Assembly (NCBI RefSeq): GCF_000003815.2
Contig: NC_049981.1
Coordinates: 6,785,041-6,849,040 of the forward strand
Length of the DNA: 64,000 nt
Direction: 5' to 3'
Source of the DNA: Branchiostoma floridae
Lineage: Eukaryota; Chordata; Leptocardii; Amphioxiformes; Branchiostomatidae
Made by a program: the position numbers and the translations under genes
Shown here: positions 1 through 10,386 of the stretch, piece after piece
How the letters are laid out: each line of letters begins with the position of its first letter
Position numbering within the stretch: the first letter of the stretch is position 1
The notes under the pieces: model-generated
The model's input: only the letters and a program-made list of their open reading frames with translations
Told to the model about the DNA's origin: nothing
Databases searched by the model: none

Positions 1-118
1 CGGCCGGGCGATAGGTGAGCGTACCCGGGTGGTTTGTAACATTTTCATACGTAAGCTGATCCGAAATCGGGTCCGGCCGGGCGATAGGTGAGCGTACCCG
101 GGTGGTTTGTTACGCTTG
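1..118. repeat. Duplicated GC-rich block at window start
   Basis: A block of about 37-45 bp beginning CGGCCGGGCGATAGGTGAGC occurs at position 1 and again at 74, an offset of 73 bp. The spacer and downstream sequence (to about 165) repeats a short phrase with ATTTTCATACG three times. No coding potential is visible. The block may continue to the left of the window, so its full copy number is unknown. Confidence 0.7.
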
Positions 119-2029
119 CCGACCATTTTCATACGTTTGCCTGACATTTTCATACGAAAGCTGATCATTTTATATGCTTGGATTATCTATACGCACCGGT
201 TTTGCTGAGCGAATAGAGCGTATAGAATTTCGTACGTGATCATTTACTACTCAACGTTACCGGGTTTGCTGAGCGTATAGAGTACTCTAAACAATGGCGC
301 TAATGGGAAACGGATTTGGAAGCAATTAACAAAGTACAAAGCAATTAACTGGTCTCCACTGTATTGTATCTCCAGGGTTCACCCCAGAGGGTGGAATAAG
401 GGAGGCCCTCCACTATACTAGTACTCTCAGCCAGCTCCACTATACTATTTTTCAAATTTAGTGTGTTTCTTCCCTATTTTCTTTGTTAGTTTTGCTAAAA
501 TTAATGACAATTCACAGATTTTTGTGCCAAGTGGCATCACTTTTCCAGTCAGCATTGTCTGCAAAAACTTGTGAATGAGCAATGATCAAAAGAATAGTCG
601 TTTTGCCACTTCACAACAAAGGAATCACAACAGTATATTATACTTGTAGTATTTGACACCCTCTGTCATTGCAAAATGAACCCATTTTCATGAAAGCGCA
701 GCGCGTTTGTGCGGGTTATTTTTGCCAGCCCCTCCACTATACTAAAAAATTCTGGGGAGAACCCTGATCTCTATTGTATAAATTCTTCGCCTTCTTACTT
801 GACACTTGTTTCCACAAATTACGCTAAAAGTTTCAAACTCTGGGCCGCCTTTCGAGCTGCAAAATCCAAACAAAGGAATCAAAATGGCGACTCGCTTGGC
901 GTGGTTTACAACATCCCGTCAGCCATTTCGGTAAATCTCTGTTTGAACCCTATTGTGTTACGTGTACTATGGTGACGTCTACGTAGATCAGTCAAAATAA
1001 ACGCAATAAATAGACGAAAGAAATATTTTATTGGGGCACTAAGTTATTTGATCATTTGATGGGGAACTATGAACTCTAAAGCGTAAATGTCGTCCTTGAA
1101 TTCATAGGTTTGGTGTTAACATGTAAAACGGAATGCCTCGATAAAGAATTCACGAGCATTTATTCTAGATCTTTGTAGCAAATATAACTTCAAAAGTAGT
1201 TAATTCGCTTAATTATCATTGATCAAAAGATGAATACAAATTTACCAAGAATTCGGAACGTTTACATACAATTATAGACGGCAGTTGAATTGTAACAAGT
1301 GACAAAACACGGACAAAAAAAACTTGGCGCCCATTTATACACAAACTATCCCATGAGGCCATGCGTTTTGGGCGATAGGTTTGACTGCCATTTTTAATAT
1401 TTCCAAACTTTCAGAGCTCAAGCAATTGCTATCGTATCGCATATTCAATTGACAATTTAGTCCTACAACACAACACACATCGCTGGTCACAATGAAAGTT
1501 TAAACACACATCTCCTTGGAGAAATACGGACTTGTATTTATTTCTCAAGCACAAATGGTGTAATGTGCTTAAATTTGACTCAGACATATGTGCGAGAATA
1601 AAAATGAAACTGTGAACATGGTACCGTGAACACACAATGAACACACAATGCTCGTTTCAAAATACAAGTAAACGATTATTACAATTAAATGAGAAATTCT
1701 GTAACCTAAGTTACACACTTACTCAGACCAAGCTCCTTGCTCATACTACTCGTATCAATCGCGATAAGTTTCATTGTTATAAGTTATAGCATCGGCACAT
1801 TGAAACCATCGGCACATTGGACGTTCACTAGTGTTAATCAATGCTACTTTAGTTACAACAGAGATGCGAGCATAAATGCTAGCTTATGAGGCCAACTTAC
1901 ACACGATCTCGCAGGCCAGTAGGCCAACTTGAGCAAAGGTTCAAACTAAACTTAACTTGTGGTAAAGTATCGGGCAATTGCAATGAATGTCGTGGGCATT
2001 GAAAAAACACAACATCGAACATTAGCTAT
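119..2029. other. Gene-free stretch, AT-rich
   Basis: I see no supported exon here. Two short ORFs (709-975 plus, 1429-1644 minus) have no recognisable content. A phrase with CCTCCACTATACTA recurs near 410, 440 and 730, suggesting an old dispersed repeat. A short run near 1330-1375 (CACAAACTATCCCATGAGGC and following) reappears as its reverse complement near 3225-3260, so both flanks of the 2-3.2 kb block carry a related sequence. Confidence 0.4.
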
Positions 2030-2806
2030 TCAGCCTACAGGCTGTGGGGCACAGAGTCTGGAGCACGCTCGCAGGAGAGACGATGTGGAGCGTCCCCCTG
2101 CAGCGTACTCGTCCCAGAGTCCGAACAGGCGGTCAGGCATTGCGGCGTACTTCTTACGCTGAACTCGGTTCAGCCTACGAGCTGACACCATTCGTGCCTG
2201 TAAACTCACGTACTCTTCCAGGGGTCGTGGCGATGCTTCCGACGGAGCTGGTGACGGAGTCCGTGCTGGTTGTGGGGGGGTACGGGGTGGAGACGGTAAG
2301 GGCTCGTGTTCCTCAGACGGAGACCGGCGGCGTCGGCGTGCCGCACGGGTGCGGGGCGGAGACGGTAAGGGCTCGTGTTCCTCAGACGGAGACCGGCGGC
2401 GTCGGCGTGCCGCACGGGTGCGGGGCGGAGACGGTAAGGGCTCGTGTTCCTCAGACGGAGACCGGCGGCGTCGGCGTGCCGCACGGGTGCGGGGCGGAGA
2501 CGGTAAGGGCTCGTGTTCCTCAGACGGAGACCGGCGGCGTCGGCGTGCCGCACGGGTGCGGGGTGGTGACGGTAAGGGCTCGTGTTCCTCAGACGGAGAC
2601 CGGCGGCGTCGGCGTGCCGCACGGGTGCGGGGCGGAGACGGTAAGGGCTCGTGTTCCTCAGACGGAGACCGGCGGCGTCGGCGTGCCGCACGGGTGCGGG
2701 GCGGAGACGGTAAGGGCTCGTGTTCCTCAGACGGAGACCGGTGGCGTCGGCGTGCCGCACGGGTGCGGGGTGGTGACGAGGCTTCCATCATCGTGCTATG
2801 CAGCAT
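2030..2806 (-). CDS. Hypothetical repeat protein, 258 aa, Arg/Ser/Pro/Glu 23-residue repeats
   Basis: An intronless ORF opens at an ATG at 2806, with an in-frame TAA a few codons upstream, and ends at 2030. After about ten residues it runs through seven units of 23 residues of the type PPRTRAARRRRRSPSEEHEP plus LPS. The units alternate a basic Arg block with an acidic SEEHE block. A short Pro-rich linker follows, then a non-repetitive tail of about 80 residues that includes KKYAAMPDRLFGLWDEYAAG. I do not recognise the family. The 69-bp unit keeps other frames open too (plus 2044-3042, plus 2349-2813, minus 2206-2760). I prefer this frame because its unique flank looks most like a folded, helix-rich protein. 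It could instead be a non-coding GC-rich minisatellite with accidental ORFs. Confidence 0.4.
   Translation of the reverse strand: MLHSTMMEASSPPRTRAARRRHRSPSEEHEPLPSPPRTRAARRRRRSPSEEHEPLPSPPRTRAARRRRRSPSEEHEPLPSPPRTRAARRRRRSPSEEHEPLPSPPRTRAARRRRRSPSEEHEPLPSPPRTRAARRRRRSPSEEHEPLPSPPRTRAARRRRRSPSEEHEPLPSPPRTPPQPARTPSPAPSEASPRPLEEYVSLQARMVSARRLNRVQRKKYAAMPDRLFGLWDEYAAGGRSTSSLLRACSRLCAPQPVG
2280..2779. repeat. 69-bp GC-rich minisatellite, about 7 copies
   Basis: The phrase AGACGGTAAGGGCTCGTG recurs at 2291 and 2360 and then every 69 bp to about 2710. Copies are nearly identical; a few differ by GGCGGAG versus GGTGGTG and one GGCGGC to GGTGGC change. The period is a multiple of three, so it is compatible with translation. 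The near identity of the copies points to recent expansion or homogenisation. Confidence 0.95.
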
Positions 2807-3144
2807 GGAATGACACCCTCCTGGGTGTTAGCACTTATAACTGCACAACTTCAAAGTTTTGTATTCTCTTCCGGCAATCAAAATATGTATATCATCTAGG
2901 GCGTTCGCATCAGTACGTAAGGCTTCTTATGGGTTCAGAAAAGGCCGTTCGGACTCAATCTATTATTTACAGACAAGTTCTTGGACATAGTTTCTCAGCA
3001 AAACATCCTGCAGTTTGCAACTCTGGTAGTTTAGAAATATAAAATATTGAAAATAAACATGTAGATTCGAACCAACCTCCCCAAGTACTTCATGAAATCT
3101 CCATGACAAAAACAATAAGTTTTTTTTCATAAACTAGCAATTTT

Positions 3145-3147
<3 letters not shown>

Positions 3148-3197
<50 letters not shown>
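3148..3197. repeat. (CA)n microsatellite
   Basis: An uninterrupted CA dinucleotide run of about 50 bp. The Cys-Val-rich minus-strand ORF across it is an artefact of the repeat. Confidence 0.95.
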
Positions 3198-3299
3198 CCC
3201 TCCTTGTTCAAACAAACATATCACAAAACGCATGGCCTCATGGGATAGCTTGTGTAAACATCGCCGCCATGTTGTTTCTTGTTTCAATACATTACATTT

Positions 3300-3440
3300 T
3301 CATTTTTTTTCATTCTATTTCATTTTACCAGGGAAACATCACTCAGGCTGCTGCCTGCTTTTCAGAAGTCCCTAGCTAGGACAAACAGAAACAAGCAACA
3401 TACATTAATTGGGTAATACTTTGCAAAAGGGTACAATGTA
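3300..3440. repeat. Dispersed repeat fragment (TTTTACCAGGGAAAC type)
   Basis: A segment starting with a T-rich run and TTTTACCAGGGAAACATCAC, then a Cys/Gly-like GCTGCTGCC stretch and TCCCTAGCTAGGACAAACAG. Its layout (TTTTAT/ACC-type start, CTTCCTGAAGTC-like middle, tail with aacataaacaacaa) resembles the repeats at 41975-42140 and 45825-45960, and it is probably a distant relative of them. Confidence 0.35.
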
Positions 3441-6400
3441 AGTCTTGCTAACGGCCGGGCACTACTAGTATACTACAAGCCTGTCGACTATATCGTAGTG
3501 TAAAAAAAAAGCCAAATTCTCGCTAAATTCGTCGGCGCTTTTCAACGCCACAATTGTGAATCATATCTGTGCATATGTCCTACATGTTTTTCTTGGTACC
3601 CTTGCCATTATTAATCTTTGCTATTTCTCCTTTACTTGGAGAGTACAGTCAAATAGCAGTATACACGGTATTAAACCGCATTGTGTGACGGGATTTATCA
3701 ACCAAGCCAGTGACGCCATTTTGAATTTGTTTGGTGTTTACGGCGAGAGAGCGGCACACTGACAGGGTTTTCTTTCTGTGTCTGATTCATGGACTCAATT
3801 TCTAGATAAGAACGTGCTTTCTCAATGCATACCATATCACCGTAATTCTTAGTTAACTCAAAATTGCGAAGCCAACGCCATTATTTGACAAACAGACGCA
3901 GACGATTTTGTTGCCTATATATTAGTGTTTGTTGTGGGCGCCTGCGCGACTCTGAGCTTACTTGTTTAAAAACTTCTTTGTTAGAATTGTTATCTCTTGT
4001 AACTACAATGTCAGTACATGCAATGATACCCCTACACGGATATATGATTGTGTGTGTGCTATGATTGCAACTGAATTCGTTCGATATCGAAGTTTTGCTG
4101 GGAGTCGTTATGGGTAACGTCATGTAAATTACCCGTACGGGCGTAAGTTACTAAGTAACTCCTCGATAAATGTATCGTTTCTCGGGTAGAATAGACACGG
4201 GGATACAATTTGTTAAATTCTTTATTGAAATTTTCAAAACACAACAAAACCATGAATGAATAGCCACCGGGCGAATCGTCCAAGGCCCACGGCACCTCAT
4301 ATCGGGCGAACCGTCCTTTTACCGGGCGAACTGTCTCAATACCGGGCGAAACGACTACGGGCGAAAGATCCATCGGGCGAAACGTCCATAAACCGTTTTA
4401 TTTCATAAGAACTGCTCTCAAGTAACATCACAAAACCCACACATAACAGAAACGGTGCGATTGTTTTGTCTCAATCTTCCACGGTCTCTGGACAATGTTG
4501 TTGAATGAGTTAGCTATTGGGATTGAGTAGACACATGCTGAAAGGTATAATTTTGTCCTTACTGTTTTTCTTCCGAAAGCACTAAGAATTTGCAATAAGT
4601 TATTGATTTTACATCAAAAGACCTATACTGACCTGGACGTTATATGAAATCGACTCATAATTGTAATCTGTAATTTCACAACAGACGTTGAAAGCCAAAT
4701 CTTAACGTTTCTTCATCTGAGACCAGAGTATGCCTACGTGGATGAAGAACACCTTGTAATTGTACATTTCTTTTATTTCCACCGACGTTTCGGTGACCGT
4801 CTGTCACTTTCCTCTGGGCAATTCTTAGACTGGTTTAAATTGCACTGTAGCTTACAGATGCTGTTCCAAGTGTAATGTATTACACACATATATGTAATAC
4901 ATGTATGGATTGTTTTACGCGGTGGTCACAAACATAAAGTAGTATGCATTCGCAAGCATAGCTGCACCTATAGCTGCAGTGTATTGTGAACAAGTCAAAG
5001 GTGTTTGACTACTGGTGTTTGACAAAACAAGGTCAACTATCCAACAGTTGTGTTAAAGGTGTTATTCTGTTTCTGCTGATTCTGATGCCAGTGAAGTTCA
5101 TGGTAACTGTTCGTTAATATTGTGCTCATTGCAAAATAAAGGCCATACGCTATTGTACAGTGTTCAGTTTATTGCTAGATGTTGCTGATGGACTATGCTA
5201 AAACAGCGTGTCTCTTTAGCCGACATGGCTGCGGGACACAGCACACCGATGTTTTCCAAAAACGTCATTATAATGCCTATTGCTCTCAGATTTGGGATAT
5301 ATGTAGATGTTATATTTGATGATTGCATTGAATGTATTGATATATTACAGCATTTCTATACCATATAATCATTGTTGATCTAGTCATAGTACATGTCCAC
5401 ATATGATATATCATAGAACATGTTAAGAACATACATTACATTCTTTATGTCGCTACACTGGGCATTGGAGACACAGTGGAATGGAATGAGCAGCAAAGAA
5501 AGACAAGCCATTGGTGTTTCTTTTTGTTTCAACTAAGTAGCACTGGTATCTGTATGGTAAATTAAATATGACATATAGAGCCGCCTATAGCGACAATCAC
5601 ACACACACGAGAAGATCGTTAATACATGGAAGGGAATGGAACACTTTCCAACAATGCACCATAATAACTAATGTGACAATGGATATGGCATCTCTATATA
5701 AAGCCTACTTTGCATTCTCTAAATCTGAAATATTTTGACGTTCAACAATACATAGTATTACGCCCTTATTGTTTTGCGTCCGAAAGCACTACATGAGTCT
5801 CGTCATTAGTAGCATGAATACAATATCTACTCATTGATTCATCACAGTATCTTCATTAATAAAATCCGCCTTAAAAGCGCTACATGTTTTTACCATTCAT
5901 ATTTGTGACATCATTTGATAAATGTTGAATTATTCAATTAGCCAATTAGACATTGTGTTCCAATGATTTTTTTCATAATTGTTATATATTCCTATCTTAG
6001 AATTTTCGACCCGGAGATAAACAATTGCTGAACTATATGATATATGTATAATGTTATGTATATATGTATATACCGGCCGTAGAACAAGATACATCTAAAC
6101 AAGTACAGTCTACAAGTGATATGTTCTACACATTTGCTTGTTGCTACACATTTTGACATATCCTGAGTATTCCTTAATACATGTAGACAGTCACGCTAAC
6201 TGTATTTCAAAAGGTGCACGTTTCTCATCAGTGTGATTTCCTGTACTATCAGCCGTGAAAGACGTTAGCTAATTAGCATAAATTTTACAGAAGGGAAGTC
6301 TCAGGAGGGTTCTAGAACCCGGAATCTATAAATGTCTATCTTTGAGCCCTGCAATCAAGTAGCGATCTATGTTTTCATTACCATAACAATGACACCATTC

Positions 6401-6760
6401 TGCTAAATCTAATCATGTGTTAGCCGTTCATCGCCTACAGAAAATCTACTGGCCAATCACGAATTACTATTACATATACGTCACAATCCCTGACCTTTCA
6501 GAAAACAAATTTCTATCATATTAGGGCTAGAGATTAACGTTAACAGTCTTACAAAGTTGGAGTTTTTTCTACTTTTAGCTCTAAAAATCCAATCCTTGTA
6601 ATTGGCCACTATTGCGCTAAATTACTCCATGCTTTCTTTCTGTCTTTCCTTACTTCTTTCTTTCTAAGACTCCTAAAATGTCTTCGTTACAGGTTTATCT
6701 ACGTAATGCGTCCAGCATGTCTTCTTCGAATAGTCAGTGCGTCAAAGTGGTAAAGCCTCT
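3441..6760. other. Gene-free stretch
   Basis: No supported exon is visible. It holds the short CGGGCGAA tandem array at about 4263-4392 and otherwise AT-rich unique DNA. Small ORFs near 3.6, 3.9 and 4.1 kb carry nothing recognisable. Confidence 0.4.
4263..4392. repeat. Short tandem array of CGGGCGAA(A/C)CGTCC-type units
   Basis: The core CGGGCGAA is repeated about seven times between 4267 and 4386, each time followed by a variant of CGTCC (for example TCGTCC, CCGTCC, CTGTCT, ACGACT, ACGTCC). Unit spacing is irregular, roughly 14-32 bp. Arrays like this occur dispersed in invertebrate genomes; no function is inferred. Confidence 0.75.
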
Positions 6761-6761
6761 A

Positions 6762-6828
6762 CATCCGGGACCTCATGAACATCCGGGGTATCGCTAACAT
6801 CCGGGACATCATAAACATCCGGGAATTA
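6762..6828. repeat. Short tandem repeat, ACATCCGGGACATCAT type
   Basis: Four copies of ACATCCGGG(A/G) separated by about 9 bp of C/T/A-rich spacer (ACCTCATGA, TATCGCTA, CATCATAA), a unit of about 18-19 bp. It lies just beyond the 3' end of the Lys/Ser-rich gene and so may be in its 3' UTR. Confidence 0.8.
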
Positions 6829-6910
6829 GGTGCACTTGAAGGCTGATCAGAAAAGCCATCGGTTGCTGCTTGACGTTACAAAAGTTGGTCATCTCGATGG
6901 CCTGGTCATG

Positions 6911-6976
6911 CTAGTTGCCTCCACTGGATGGGTTGTTGCTGCTGTCACCGCTGCTGTTGGATGAGGAGCTTTTCTT
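6911..6976 (-). CDS. Last coding exon, Lys/Ser gene (KKSSSSNSSG...GGN stop)
   Basis: The acceptor (a T/A-rich tract ending ATATAG) is just above 6976, and a TAG stop lies at 6911-6913. It encodes 21 residues dominated by Ser, Asn and Gly. The composition matches the preceding exon, which also begins with Lys and is rich in Ser. Confidence 0.6.
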   Translation of the reverse strand, partial: KKSSSSNSSGDSSNNPSSGGN

Positions 6977-9900
6977 CTATATTAATAAATGTGCAAATAT
7001 TGTACAATTAATTAATCAATCAACACATGATATCAATACAATGTCAATTTAACTATATGTTCTACAAAGTCAATTTGACCTTTGCTTCTTTTGTGATGGT
7101 GAAAAAGTAGGAACAGTCTCTGTTACAATGAAATATTTTTCTAAATTCATAAATATGTCTATTTTTATTACTTACTAATAGGTGTTTGAAGTAAGGACGC
7201 ATAGGTCCTAGCGGTCTATTAAGTACTGAAACCAATTGAAAAAAAAATGCAGTGACTAGGCTTGGGAAAATACGGCCTGTACGGTTCAAATCTACCACAG
7301 GAAAATAACAGTTACTGGATCCATCTATTGTGCATACAGTAAGCCTTAGACTGAAAGTAATGAGATAATACCTTTGCGGGGGACGACGTTGAAGAGGATT
7401 TGCTCTTCTTATCCTTCTGTAAAATCATATAAAACATCCTGTTATAGGTAACAATAGCAATATTTGATAACAATATTTGAAGCCCTTGTCATGTATAAAG
7501 TGCCGTAGTTTTGAATTAATTTGTATCGTATCCAAGATAAGCACTTGACTCTTTGTAAAATAGATCTATCAGTTTTTCGTCATCAACTCAATGGTGTAGA
7601 GAGGTAGTTAAATTTGGTACATTTGACGGACCGTGGAAAGCTAGTATTAAGCTAATCTAGCTGGTTGGTGTCCAGCGTGCTCTTTGGATATCTATGGAAA
7701 GTAATAAGGCAGATAACTTCCTTCGATCTTTTCTCTTCGTTCGATAAACCTGACTAATTGTAAAATGGCTTGTTCCGTCAAAGACCGCAATATGTTTCAC
7801 CAGCTCACCAGCATAGCGCCCTGGGCAAGAAGTGGTGCAGTATCGGTGATGGTGGAGGTCCAAATACGATAGTTGGCATTGCGCCATGACACTGGGCCGA
7901 ATGCATTCAACCCGACTAGCGAGAATGTATAAGTCAGTCAGCCATGGTGTGTTGGTGCATTTTGGCTAGAACATAAAACTGGTCGTAACTTTAGATATGG
8001 AGTCATATGTTTGAGTACAAAGATAGTTGTCGAATGGGTCAAAACTGCTGATAAACCACTTAGAAAGCTATCATAGAACCATAGTATGTTGGCACATTTA
8101 GGCACTGGTAAGCTTGCCCTTCACGTTCGTAACGGACAACCTGTGGTCTGATCACTGCGACACTAACTTGTTATGCTCACAGATTCTTAGAATGACGATG
8201 TAACGCAATACGTAAAAGTATGACTTAGAATACAAAATGACATACACAAAACGTAGAAGAATACGTTATTTATCTCTGAAATTCGTTGAGTATCTTTTGA
8301 ACCCCGCAGTGCCGCACCGGTACCTCAAGTGCAGTGAGATACCACCTTTACCACCTACGGCACCTTCCACACATGGATTACCTCCCAAAGAATAGCATTA
8401 ACCTATTGGCAGTCACCCCAAAAATACTTTACGTACTTAAAAAACGGTTGAAGTTTCTGCCGCAGTGAGCAGCTGGGTCTATCCGATCTTGCATATACCA
8501 ATAACGCTATCGGGTCGCTCCTAGACCTGATTTATTTCGATGTCCAGGATGTTTATTGATCGGCGACATTCAGCGAATTACTTTTATTGCCTTTGTTCGT
8601 CCCTGCCAATACCTAGTTGATATGTGACACGTTATAACATGTATAACACTTTAGCCAAAGTACTAAAACTATTTGCCAAGAATAGAGACTTTTCTGAAGA
8701 TAATTTATCACAGTTTCGTGTCCTGAATATTTCGAAAGCTTGAAAAATGGCAATCCATTGGCGGTGAAGAATTCGCATCAAAGAGAAAAGTGTTCACTAA
8801 AACACAGGAAAAATTCCTTCGTATTCTTACCACAGTTGGTCTGGTAATAAAGAAATTTTCAATAAAGATTGCTTAAGGTCAATTGAGGAGCCACTTTTGT
8901 ATTCACAAAGAATGGTAAAGCATTTATCAAGACTTGGGGCACTTTTAACGATTATCTATCAGAATGGTGCAGTGGCTAACCAGGTAAACTTTCTGTATTG
9001 ACTTTTTCGTCTACCAAACTTACCTTACTTGAACTCTTGGTCTTTTTTGGAGATTCGGTTGCCTGTGTCGGAACATTCTTTCATGAAATTTACTATACGA
9101 TTAAAGTATACCATCCTTCTACGCAGGGACATCCAGCAGCCAAACTGCCTGTCTGGATGTACTCTGCTCTTTCAACCGTCACTCTTAGTTACTGACCACC
9201 CTGCTAATAGATATTATTGAGCTTACCCTATATACGCGAGACCCCTTTTGAAAACTGAAAGGCTATTCTCTGATTGGCTGACATCTGGGTTTTTTTTGGG
9301 GGGGGGGGGCATCCACAGGAACTAAGAGTGACGGTTAAAAGAGCAGGGCACATCCAGACAGACGGTTTGGCTGTTGGATGTCCCTGCGTAGGAGGATGTA
9401 AATTACAAATAATGCAAATAACTCTAGTAATATATCATTTGTATCTGGAAAGATGGAAGAATGCCTACTAAGGCGAAACACTACATATTGCTTTCTAACA
9501 GCAGTGGTCGTTTACATGAAAAGTCATGGTACATGAAAGTATAGAAATACACAAAATATTATCACAAATATTTATTACCTACAATAGGCAACATTTTAGA
9601 TAGGTGCATACGACAAATGCTACCTACACATACAGCAAGTCATAATAGTTGTTAATGTTTTCAATGGTAAACATATAGGTCTAAGATATTATGGAATATC
9701 ATGACTTACCGCTTGGGTCTTTTTAGTCTTTGGCATAACCTGGGTTGGTGTGAAGGGATCGTCAGAACCAGAGTTACTGATGGGTGGTTTTACCTGAGTT
9801 TCCGTGCAGATGGTGGATGGATGGAGCTTTGTGACATGAAACATGCAAATTGTCTGCCATGCTACTGCCATATTCACATGCATGTTTAAAATACAAGGGC

Positions 9901-10386
9901 ATCATTTCCATAAGAGTATTGTGATACAACACATCAAAAAGTCTCTCGATTGAAAACAAAGATAGTAAGCAGACTAGTGAATAGAATAATCGTCTGCCAT
10001 TTTTGACCACTTCTTCAACATTGCAAGTAGGAACTTTCTTGCCTTCCTTGTTATGTTAAGTCAATATTTGAACTTTGCAAATCTGTATTTCTGGGTCCCC
10101 TTGGAGGGTAGCTTGACTGATTTCAGTGCCCGATATTTGTTCCCATTTCTTAAAAATCTTTATTAAAAGAAACGTTTAATCTTTTTGATCCATACTCTTT
10201 TAGAAACGTGCGCTACATCCAGTGGAATTACTAATTTCTGCACTACACGCAACTAAACACAACTATGCTCAAAACACATATCATACAAACACCAAAATTG
10301 CACAAGACAGACCAAGCACAACATTCCGTCGTTTGGCATACCTTTCCTGAAGGAGGAACAAGCGGTTTTCTTAACTTCGGAGTCAC
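6911..10386 (-). CDS. Lys/Ser/Pro-rich unrecognised protein, C-terminal part in five exons
   Basis: Five short exons on the minus strand (10342-10386, 9710-9793, 9024-9062, 7372-7416, 6911-6976) each sit between a good AG acceptor and GT donor. All are phase 0 with lengths divisible by three (45, 84, 39, 45 and 66 nt). Joined, they read about 92 residues of basic, low-complexity sequence and stop at a TAG in the last exon. The content is Pro/Lys first (VTPKLRKPLVPPSGK), then a slightly more varied exon, then Lys/Ser runs, and finally a Ser/Asn/Gly tail. I know of no family with this sequence. The composition suggests a disordered tail of a nuclear, chromatin or cytoskeleton-binding protein, which is inference only. 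The 5' part is not established; the exon at 21677-21715 is a possible start. Confidence 0.6.
7372..7416 (-). CDS. Internal exon, Lys/Ser gene (KDKKSKSSSTSSPAK)
   Basis: 15 codons in phase 0 between the acceptor GATTTTACAG and the donor GTATTA. It joins in frame to the exons on either side. Confidence 0.65.
8146..8345. mobile_element. MITE, family B (GGTATCTCACTG terminus), left end truncated
   Basis: The right end, read on the minus strand, is GGTATCTCACTGCACTTGAG followed by G(G/T)A/C-CCGGTGCGGCAC. It matches almost base for base the left end of the element at 62963-63182. The interior (tacgtaaaagtatgacttag, ctgaaattcgttgagtatct) is shared with the elements at 18.3 and 38.7 kb. The left terminal inverted repeat is degraded to a few bases around CACTGCGACAC. 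Confidence 0.65.
9024..9062 (-). CDS. Internal exon, Lys/Ser gene (ATESPKKTKSSSK)
   Basis: 13 codons in phase 0 between the acceptor CGACACAG and the donor GTAAGT. An alternative donor four bases upstream would break the frame, so this one is preferred. Confidence 0.65.
9105..9410. mobile_element. Foldback (inverted-repeat) element
   Basis: The sequence at 9120-9195 (TACGCAGGGACATCCAGCAG through CTCTTTCAACCGTCACTCTTAGT) reappears in reverse complement at 9320-9395 (ACTAAGAGTGACGGTTAAAA through GGATGTCCCTGCGTA). This gives two arms of about 75 bp at high identity around a centre of roughly 125 bp that holds the T/G homopolymer. The structure is seen directly in the sequence; calling it a transposon is inference. 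It sits in an intron of the Lys/Ser gene. Confidence 0.75.
9285..9312. repeat. Homopolymer T/G tract
   Basis: A T run followed by about 12 G residues. The flanks at 9110-9185 and 9313-9400 are an imperfect inverted repeat: on each side of it lie GGACATCCA(A/G)CAGCCAAAC-like and GACGGTT-AAAGAGCAG-like sequences in opposite orientation. Together they look like a foldback element of about 290 bp. Confidence 0.7.
9710..9793 (-). CDS. Internal exon, Lys/Ser gene (VKPPISNSGSDDPF...)
   Basis: 28 codons in phase 0 between the acceptor GGAAACTCAG and the donor GTAAGT. This is the least repetitive exon: it carries SGSDDPFTPTQ and then a Lys-rich end. It is the best query for identifying the gene. Confidence 0.65.
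10342..10386 (-). CDS. Internal exon, Lys/Ser gene (VTPKLRKPLVPPSGK)
   Basis: 15 codons in phase 0 between the acceptor TGCATGTTCAG and the donor GTATGC. This is the most 5' exon that I can place with confidence for this gene. Confidence 0.6.

Noticed and set aside
2044-3042. Plus-strand ORF of 332 codons across the minisatellite
   Set aside because: It is open because the 69-bp repeat is a multiple of three. Its unique flanks look less protein-like than those of the minus frame, and its 3' part runs on into ordinary AT-rich DNA.
3090-3287. Minus ORF with a Cys-Val run
   Set aside because: Translation of the CA microsatellite.
7158-7228. Possible extra exon of the Lys/Ser gene, with a good acceptor and GTAAGT donor
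   Set aside because: It enters in a phase that does not fit the phase-0 neighbours and would introduce a stop (YLIDR then stop); it could only be an alternative end exon.
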